From RGIG8782 sp017475895 (GTDB lineage: Bacteria > Pseudomonadota > Alphaproteobacteria > Rickettsiales > UBA1997): a stretch of 12,571 nucleotides of DNA. Positions within the stretch are counted from its first letter, which is position 1. Each line of letters starts with the position of its first letter. The stretch lies in the NCBI GenBank assembly GCA_947167315.1, contig CAMVHP010000023.1, positions 1 to 12,571 on the forward strand, written 5' to 3'. A program made the translations under genes and the position numbers. The notes beneath the pieces are model-generated. The model had not been told where the DNA came from. It did no database searches and saw only the letters and a program-made list of their open reading frames with translations. This document shows positions 7,619-12,571 of this stretch, one piece after another.

Positions 7619-8719
7619 ATGAAGGTAATATTTTTTGTTTTTATTCTATTATTTAACAGAGTTTGTTATTCAAAAGATATAACAAACGTAGGTTCCAACA
7701 AAGAGGTACTAGAAGAAAACAAAATATTAAACGAAGCCGAAAAAGCAACATCAAATATTCCGAGTACAGTGTTTAATCATGCTATAAATACAGATAACAA
7801 AAAGGATGAATCCACAGATAAAAACGAAAATAACGAAGAAATAACAGAAAAAGAGGAAAGTTTAACACAGGAAAACAGTACAGAAGATGTAGATAATAGA
7901 GAAAAACAAACAAATTCTACCACAGAAGAAACCGAAGAAATCGCAAAAGAAAATTTAAAAGACAGTACGAAAGATGAAACCAAGAAAGAAACAGATAAAA
8001 ACAAAGAGGAAACGAAAAAAGAAGATAAAAAGGATGAAAACGATACGCAAAAAGAAGAAGAGAAAGTAGCAACACCAGAAAAACCAAAGGACTTGCAACC
8101 ATATCAAGAGGAGTACTACTCTGCATTCAAGAGTTTCATGTTTTCAAAAAACGTAATATCCACAATACAGAAAGCATTAGAATTACATAATACAAGAACC
8201 TCCAATAAATCAACCAAACAGCAAGAAAAAGACGCTGAAGAAAAAGAAAATGGTGCAGAGGAGGAAGAGGACACCAATAAAGAAGAGGAAATTAAATTTG
8301 AAGATAATGTTAGCAATGTATATCTAAAAGCAATAGCGTTTATTTCTAACAACTTTTGGACTGTGTGGATTAATGACAAAAAAATATCGAACGTAAATAA
8401 TCTCAGTGATGATAACGAATATGTTATAAAACATGTGAGTACCAGTGAAGCAACCGTTGTTTTAACCGTTAGTAAAGCTAAATGGAACTACATAAATAGC
8501 AACGGCACCATAGGTACTGATGAGTATAAAATAAACGACAGTAAGAATAAAGTAGAATTTGAATTCACTTTACACCCAAATCAAACATTTGTTTTATCAA
8601 AAAACACAGTTGTTGACGGTAAATACAAGGGCGAAACTGAAAAACAACTTATTGATTCCACAGAAAATATATCATTGGATTCTATTATTAATGAAACATT
8701 TAGTTTTGACGGTATGTAA
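7619..8719 (+). CDS. Exported Glu/Lys-rich protein with a PilP/GspC-like C-terminal domain
   Basis: A 366-aa protein with a signal peptide (about 1-18, probable cleavage after RVCYS; no lipobox). There follows an extremely charged linker (about 60-155) of Glu, Lys, Asp, Thr and Asn, a helical segment (about 160-192, PYQEEYYSAFKSFMFSKNV), a second acidic stretch (about 195-228) and a globular domain (about 230-335). That domain has YLKAIAFISNNFWTVWINDK, then EYVIKHVSTSEATVVLTV and later TLHPNQTFVL. This is the strand pattern of PilP and GspC HR domains, where a short 'vIng' strand is followed by a 'v..I....V.l' strand; those proteins bridge the PilN/O layer to the secretin. This is an inference from pattern and operon position. 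The ATG at 7619 gives a proper signal peptide and follows AGTAGGT; an in-frame ATG at 7598 would add seven residues and overlap pilO. Confidence 0.5.
   Translation: MKVIFFVFILLFNRVCYSKDITNVGSNKEVLEENKILNEAEKATSNIPSTVFNHAINTDNKKDESTDKNENNEEITEKEESLTQENSTEDVDNREKQTNSTTEETEEIAKENLKDSTKDETKKETDKNKEETKKEDKKDENDTQKEEEKVATPEKPKDLQPYQEEYYSAFKSFMFSKNVISTIQKALELHNTRTSNKSTKQQEKDAEEKENGAEEEEDTNKEEEIKFEDNVSNVYLKAIAFISNNFWTVWINDKKISNVNNLSDDNEYVIKHVSTSEATVVLTVSKAKWNYINSNGTIGTDEYKINDSKNKVEFEFTLHPNQTFVLSKNTVVDGKYKGETEKQLIDSTENISLDSIINETFSFDGM
7796..8083 (+). repeat. Low-complexity purine-rich tract encoding an acidic/basic linker
   Basis: Nearly 300 bases of the coding strand consist mostly of A and G, with GAA, AAA, GAT and ACA codons recurring without a fixed repeat unit. 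It encodes residues 60-155 of the PilP-like protein, expected to be disordered. It could serve as a flexible periplasmic spacer. Such tracts often vary in length between strains. Confidence 0.7.
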
Positions 8720-8736
8720 CTGACTTCGATTAATTT

Positions 8737-8769
8737 AAGGGAGGCATTTATTTGTTAACTTTAAATTAA
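8737..8769 (+). other. Possible leader mini-ORF with its own Shine-Dalgarno
   Basis: AAGGGAGG at 8737-8744 is the best Shine-Dalgarno match in the window, yet no long gene starts after it. Seven nt downstream a TTG (8752-8754) opens a 5-codon frame that stops at TAA 8767-8769. The stop overlaps the Shine-Dalgarno of the next gene. The surrounding bases are an imperfect direct repeat (8730-8743 and 8761-8773), so a duplicated ribosome binding site is an equally good explanation. Confidence 0.2.
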
Positions 8770-8773
8770 GGAG
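8767..8773 (+). promoter_or_regulatory. Ribosome binding site of the cysteine-bearing exported protein
   Basis: TAAGGAG ends 4 nt before the ATG at 8778 and fixes the start of the last gene of the plus-strand operon. Confidence 0.7.
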
Positions 8774-8777
8774 TTTT

Positions 8778-9500
8778 ATGAAAAGAAATTTGATTTTAGT
8801 GTTTTTTGTGCTTATTGTTTGTTTAGATTTTTTCTTTTTTGATTATAGTGTTGGTGAATTAGGAAAAGGAAAAAACATCTCTAAATTTAATACAATTGAT
8901 GAGGTAAAAGGTAGAATTGAGTATAATTTACCATTTATTTTTAAAGATTCTAACATCAAGCTACAAAGTTGTAAAGAATACAGAAGAAACAAACCAAAAG
9001 CCAACAATGCTTTTGAAAAAGAGGCTATAAGAACAATGGATAAAAATTGTACACTACTAAAAATTTTAAAACATGTCAAAATACCACCAAAACCCACCGG
9101 TAAAAAAGCAAAAAAGAAGATTGATGTTCACGGTGGCATTAGTCTCAAAGATATAAACATTTGGGATAAAAATCTAGTTTTTGAATGTAGCTGTGGAGAA
9201 GTAAAAAATAATTATGATAATATACTAAGTAAGTACAGTGATATCACTGATATGGTTGATGATGGAATTATCGACATTACGCCAATAAATTCACAAGATA
9301 TAATTGTGAACAATACAATTTTGAGGAGAACTTGTCGAATAAAAAATCTATTTAAAGTTAATTTTAATGATAGATTATTTAATAAAGATTGTAATGTAAT
9401 TGAAGTGTCTGTTGCCGACGTAGACGATAACTATGTTGAGTGTGTTAAATATTTAACTTTCAAACATGATGATAAAACTGGAATCATGGTAAAAAACTAG
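8778..9500 (+). CDS. Exported protein of unknown function with seven cysteines
   Basis: I do not recognise this 240-aa protein. The N-terminus (1-22) is a Lys/Arg pair followed by a long hydrophobic stretch, a signal peptide or membrane anchor. The mature part has seven cysteines (C65, C91, C137, C139, C186, C205, C222), including a CSC motif, so disulfide bonds in the periplasm are likely. Around 101-114 is a basic, Pro-rich stretch (KIPPKPTGKKAKKK). The C-terminal half is rich in Asp, Asn, Ile and Val and looks beta-rich. It has a good Shine-Dalgarno and lies 58 nt after the PilP-like gene on the same strand, so it is probably the last gene of that operon. Candidates are an accessory periplasmic or pilin-like factor, but a pilin is unlikely because no prepilin cleavage motif (G before F/M and E) precedes the hydrophobic stretch. 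Confidence 0.75.
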   Translation: MKRNLILVFFVLIVCLDFFFFDYSVGELGKGKNISKFNTIDEVKGRIEYNLPFIFKDSNIKLQSCKEYRRNKPKANNAFEKEAIRTMDKNCTLLKILKHVKIPPKPTGKKAKKKIDVHGGISLKDINIWDKNLVFECSCGEVKNNYDNILSKYSDITDMVDDGIIDITPINSQDIIVNNTILRRTCRIKNLFKVNFNDRLFNKDCNVIEVSVADVDDNYVECVKYLTFKHDDKTGIMVKN

Positions 9501-9522
9501 TAATCATATAAATAAAACCGAC

Positions 9523-9570
9523 AAAAAAACTACCCATTTAAAAATAAATGGGTAGGGGGTTTGTTTTTTT
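9523..9570. terminator. Bidirectional terminator between the converging operons
   Basis: An 11-bp perfect stem (9530-9540 with 9545-9555) with an AAAA loop. On the minus strand it is followed at once by seven T (complement of 9523-9529), a canonical intrinsic terminator for adhE. On the plus strand the T-run (9564-9570) comes after GGGGTTTG, so it may also end the pilus/secretion-like operon but less classically. Confidence 0.85.
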
Positions 9571-9578
9571 AAAATCAA

Positions 9579-12179
9579 CTAAAAGTCTATATTATGATCT
9601 CCATTGTAGGCTTTTATGTAAAGTTTCCTCATTTCGTCTATAAGTGGATATCTAGGATTTGCTGCCGTGCATTGGTCATCAAAGGCCTTTTCTGCTATTT
9701 CATCTAGGGCATCCATAAATTCCTGTTCCGTAAAATTGGTTTTTGGATCAGCCTTAATGGATGGAGCAATACCAACACTGGCTTTAAGTTTTTCAATGTT
9801 TTTAATCAAATTATCAACTTTTTCTTCTGTTGTTTTACCACCAAAACCCATAAAGTCAGCTATTTCAGCATATTTTTCACCGGCAAATGGATACTTATAC
9901 TGTGCAAAAGCTGTTTGCTTAGTTGGTTTTTTACTGCTATTAAACTTTATAACCTGTGAAATACAGTAGGCATTTGCTATACCGTGTGGAATATGGAATT
10001 TAGCACCTAATTTATGAGCTAATGAATGACATATACCTAAAAATGCATTGGAAAATGCCATACCAGCTATGTTAGCAGCATAGTGTATTTGTTCTCTGGC
10101 CTCCGGTGTGCCTTTGTTTATAGATTCATCAAGGTTATTGAATATCATCTTAATTGCCTGAAGAGCTAAACCATCAGTAAACGGTGAAGCCATAACGGAA
10201 ACATATGCTTCCAAAGCATGCGTTAAAGCATCAATTCCAGAAGCGGCAGCTAAACCTTTTGGCATTGTGCTTGCTAAATCAGGATCAACAATAGCCATTG
10301 TTGGTGTAAATGCGTAGTCTGCTATAGCATATTTGTTGTGCGTTTTTTCATCCGTTATTATGGTAAACGGTGTAACTTCAGAACCGGTTCCGGATGTGGT
10401 TGGAATACAAACTAAATCAGCTACTTTACCTAATTCAGGCATCATATAAGCTCTTTTCCTTATATCCATAAATCGCATAGCCACATCTTCAAATTTTACG
10501 TCTGGCTGTTCGTACATCATCCATACCATTTTTGCAGCATCTATTGGAGAACCACCACCGAGTGCTATTATAACATCCGGCTGTAAATTTCTACAGGATT
10601 TCAAAGCTCTTTCTACAAGGCTCAGTGTCGGATCAGGTTCCACATCCGAAAATATATCGTATTTTATATTAAGTTCTTCCAAAACCGAAGTAATTTTCTT
10701 TGTATAACCTAAATCAAATAAAACCTTGTCGGTAACAATAAATGCCTTTTTTTTGCCTTTTAACTCCTGTAGAGCAAAGCCAACACAACCTTTTTTAAAA
10801 TAAATTTTTGGCGGAACTTTAAACCATAACATATTTTCCTCTCTTTCTGCTATTGACTTAATATTAATCAAATGTTTAACTCCTATATTTTCACTAACGG
10901 AATTGCGACCCCAAGAACCACAACCCAATGTTAATGACGGTTCAAGTCTAAAGTTAAACAGATCACCAATTCCACCATGTGAAGATGGTGTATTTATTAA
11001 AATTCTAGATGTTGTTAAAACATCGCTAAATTTTTGTATTCTATCCTCATTTGTTGGATTTGTGTATAATACTGAAGTATGTCCATTTCCTCCCAAAATA
11101 ATTAGTTCTTCTGCTTTTTTAGTGGCTTCATCAAAAGTTTTTGCTTTATACATAGCCAGAATAGGAGACAATTTTTCGTGGGAAAATGGTTCAGCGTCAC
11201 TAGTATCAGTTACTTCTGGTATTAATACCTTCGTTCCATTTGGAACCTTTATGCCAGCCAATTCCGCAATTTTCATAGCCGGTTGACCAACTATAGCGGC
11301 ATTAAGTTTTCCATTTGGATAAAATACCTCAGCCAATTTTGCATTTTCTTCTTTTTTAAGGATATAACAACCTCTCTCTTCAAATTCTTTTTTAACCTCT
11401 GAATAAACCTTATCAAGCACAATTACCGACTGTTCAGAAGCACAAATCATACCGTTATCAAACGTTTTACTTAAAATAATCGAGTTTACAGCCATTTTTA
11501 TATCTGCTGTTTCGTCTATAACAGCTGGAGCATTTCCAGCGCCAACACCAATGGCTGGTGTTCCTGAACTGTAAGCGGCTTTTACCATACCCGGACCACC
11601 GGTTGCTAGAATTAAACTTATATCCTTATGACCCATTAGAGCACCCGATAATTCTATAGTTGGCTCATCTATCCAACCAATAATATTTTCCGGTGCACCG
11701 AATTTTACAGCTGTTTCTAAAACTAGTCTCAATGCTTCACAGGTGCATTTTTTTGCTCTCGGATGTGGTGAAACAACTAGACCATTTCGCGTTTTTAACG
11801 CTATCAGGGCCTTGAAAATCGCCGTTGAGGTTGGATTCGTTGTAGGAATAATCCCGGCAATAATACCAACTGGACAAGCAATCTTTGTCATACCGTTTAC
11901 TTTGTCCTGTTCAATAATGCCACATGTTTTTGTATTTTTATATTTATTATAAATATATTCAGCAGCAAAATGATTTTTAATAACTTTATCTTCTACAACA
12001 CCCATTCCGGTTTCTTCTACAGCCATCTTTGCCAATGGAATTCGCTCTTTACACATGTATAAAGCTGTTTGTCGAAATATTTCATCAACTTTTTCCTGAG
12101 AAAATGTGGCAAATTTCTGCTGTGCTTTCTTGACTTTTTCTATCAATTCGTCCAATTTATCCAGTGAATCTATCGTCAT
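9579..12179 (-). CDS. adhE: Bifunctional acetaldehyde-CoA/alcohol dehydrogenase AdhE
   Basis: Reduces acetyl-CoA to acetaldehyde and then ethanol in the cytoplasm, using two NADH, during anaerobic fermentation. At 866 aa it is full length. The N-terminal CoA-acylating aldehyde dehydrogenase domain (about 1-440) has GVGAGNAPAVID and the catalytic cysteine in NGMICASEQ (C246). The C-terminal iron-type alcohol dehydrogenase domain (about 455-866) has the NAD-binding GGGSPIDAAK (541-550), TTSGTGSEVTPF and the metal ligands D650, H654, H718 and H732 (DALTHALEA, GICHSLAHKLG, HIPHG), with the spacing known from the family. All catalytic residues I checked are present, so both activities are expected. 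No Shine-Dalgarno is visible before the ATG. It appears monocistronic, with a terminator 9 nt past the stop and a possible promoter upstream. AdhE typically forms filaments (spirosomes) in other bacteria. Confidence 0.98.
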   Translation of the reverse strand: MTIDSLDKLDELIEKVKKAQQKFATFSQEKVDEIFRQTALYMCKERIPLAKMAVEETGMGVVEDKVIKNHFAAEYIYNKYKNTKTCGIIEQDKVNGMTKIACPVGIIAGIIPTTNPTSTAIFKALIALKTRNGLVVSPHPRAKKCTCEALRLVLETAVKFGAPENIIGWIDEPTIELSGALMGHKDISLILATGGPGMVKAAYSSGTPAIGVGAGNAPAVIDETADIKMAVNSIILSKTFDNGMICASEQSVIVLDKVYSEVKKEFEERGCYILKKEENAKLAEVFYPNGKLNAAIVGQPAMKIAELAGIKVPNGTKVLIPEVTDTSDAEPFSHEKLSPILAMYKAKTFDEATKKAEELIILGGNGHTSVLYTNPTNEDRIQKFSDVLTTSRILINTPSSHGGIGDLFNFRLEPSLTLGCGSWGRNSVSENIGVKHLINIKSIAEREENMLWFKVPPKIYFKKGCVGFALQELKGKKKAFIVTDKVLFDLGYTKKITSVLEELNIKYDIFSDVEPDPTLSLVERALKSCRNLQPDVIIALGGGSPIDAAKMVWMMYEQPDVKFEDVAMRFMDIRKRAYMMPELGKVADLVCIPTTSGTGSEVTPFTIITDEKTHNKYAIADYAFTPTMAIVDPDLASTMPKGLAAASGIDALTHALEAYVSVMASPFTDGLALQAIKMIFNNLDESINKGTPEAREQIHYAANIAGMAFSNAFLGICHSLAHKLGAKFHIPHGIANAYCISQVIKFNSSKKPTKQTAFAQYKYPFAGEKYAEIADFMGFGGKTTEEKVDNLIKNIEKLKASVGIAPSIKADPKTNFTEQEFMDALDEIAEKAFDDQCTAANPRYPLIDEMRKLYIKAYNGDHNIDF

Positions 12180-12204
12180 ATTTTTTGTTTTGTTAATTCT
12201 TACA

Positions 12205-12234
12205 TTTATATAAAGATTTTATTATAAAAATCAA
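12205..12234 (-). promoter_or_regulatory. Putative sigma-70 promoter of adhE
   Basis: On the minus strand TTGATT (complement of 12229-12234) and TATAAA (complement of 12205-12210) are 18 nt apart. The transcript would begin about 20 nt before the adhE ATG, leaving too little leader for a riboswitch. The adhE-dnaK gap is otherwise AT-rich without a clear operator. Confidence 0.4.
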
Positions 12235-12265
12235 GTAAATAAAATATTACAATAATAATATAAAC

Positions 12266-12300
12266 AAAAAAAAACACCACAAATCTATATTTGTGGTGTT
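12266..12300 (-). terminator. Intrinsic terminator of dnaK
   Basis: A perfect 12-bp stem (12273-12284 with 12289-12300) and CTAT loop, followed on the minus strand by a run of T (complement of 12266-12274). It lies 33 nt past the dnaK stop and insulates adhE from dnaK transcription. No downstream dnaJ follows in this direction. Confidence 0.9.
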
Positions 12301-12333
12301 AATTAAGTTATTGAATATCAAAGTTTTTTATTT

Positions 12334-12571
12334 TTACTTCTTTTCTTCATACTCTCCATTTATTGAACCATCATCATTGGTGGTTCCTGCGGAACCAGCT
12401 CCAGCATCAGCATTACCTGTACCAGTGTTTCCGGCCTGTTGCTGTGCCTGATAGATTTTTTCGCCAAGTTTCATTGAAGCGTTTGTCAATTTTTCGGTTG
12501 CTGTTTTTATAGCCTCTAAATCGTTACCTTCAAGAACCTTTTTAGTTGCTTCCACTTCAGCATTAATGTTA
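12334..12571 (-). CDS. dnaK: Chaperone DnaK, C-terminal end only (partial)
   Basis: The last 79 residues of an open frame that continues past the window edge. The segment starting NINAEVEATKKVLEGND, with EAIKTATEKLTNASMKLGEKIYQAQ, matches the helical lid of the DnaK substrate-binding domain. A Gly/Ala/Asn/Thr-rich disordered tail follows, ending NGEYEEKK, equivalent to the common 'DAEYEEV/K' DnaK ending that binds co-chaperones. DnaK is the Hsp70 chaperone acting with DnaJ and GrpE. Only the lid and tail can be judged. An internal GTG at 12555 is in frame but is not a start, since the frame continues upstream with lid sequence. Confidence 0.92.
   Translation of the reverse strand, partial: NINAEVEATKKVLEGNDLEAIKTATEKLTNASMKLGEKIYQAQQQAGNTGTGNADAGAGSAGTTNDDGSINGEYEEKK

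Noticed and set aside
7619..7675. Possible lipoprotein signal (cysteine near residue 16) in the PilP-like protein, as in true PilP
   Set aside because: The residues before the cysteine (FNRVC) do not fit a lipobox of the type L-(A/S)-(G/A)-C, although a degenerate one cannot be fully excluded.
8778..8850. Possible type IV prepilin signal in the 240-aa protein
   Set aside because: There is no Gly-Phe/Met-x-x-x-Glu site before the hydrophobic stretch; it looks like a standard signal peptide or anchor.
12181..12333. Riboswitch or redox operator upstream of adhE
   Set aside because: The possible leader is only about 20 nt and the only clear structure is the dnaK terminator; no Rex-like palindrome was seen.

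Overview
The window is very AT-rich (roughly 30% GC by eye), uses the standard genetic code and is densely packed, with gaps of 1-15 nt inside operons. It looks like a chromosomal segment of a low-GC, fermentative or host-associated alphaproteobacterium. The affiliation is inferred from the alphaproteobacterial style of the SPOR domain, the RpoD with a large acidic non-conserved region, and the SPOR/ftsB/dnaG/rpoD linkage. A gut alphaproteobacterium (RF32-like) is possible, but I cannot test this here. I see no tRNA, rRNA, CRISPR array, insertion sequence or phage gene.

Left block (minus strand, 64-5313, read right to left): a membrane-anchored SPOR-domain protein, an FtsB/DivIC-like septum protein, DNA primase (dnaG) and the primary sigma factor (rpoD), ending in a hairpin terminator. 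The first two overlap by 4 nt, and the other gaps are 6 and 14 nt, so this is almost certainly one transcript. It joins septum formation, replication priming and transcription initiation, as a variant of the 'macromolecular synthesis' operon.

Middle block (plus strand, 5436-9500): starts divergently from the SPOR gene across a 122-nt AT-rich region with a reasonable promoter. It encodes a fused PilM/PilN (GspL-like) protein, a PilO/GspM-like bitopic protein, an exported Glu/Lys-rich protein with a C-terminal domain resembling PilP/GspC, and an unrecognised exported protein with seven cysteines in its mature part. Together they resemble the inner-membrane assembly platform of a type IV pilus or type II secretion machine. 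No secretin, motor ATPase, PilC/GspF or pilin gene lies in the window.

Right block (minus strand, 9579-12571): a monocistronic full-length bifunctional aldehyde/alcohol dehydrogenase (adhE) with its own terminator and a possible promoter, then the 3' end of dnaK with a strong terminator. AdhE points to anaerobic ethanol fermentation with NADH reoxidation. The adhE and pilus-like operons converge on a hairpin that probably ends both.

The least conventional part is the pilus/secretion-like operon, particularly its degenerate actin-like ATPase domain, its highly charged PilP-like protein and its cysteine-bearing last gene.
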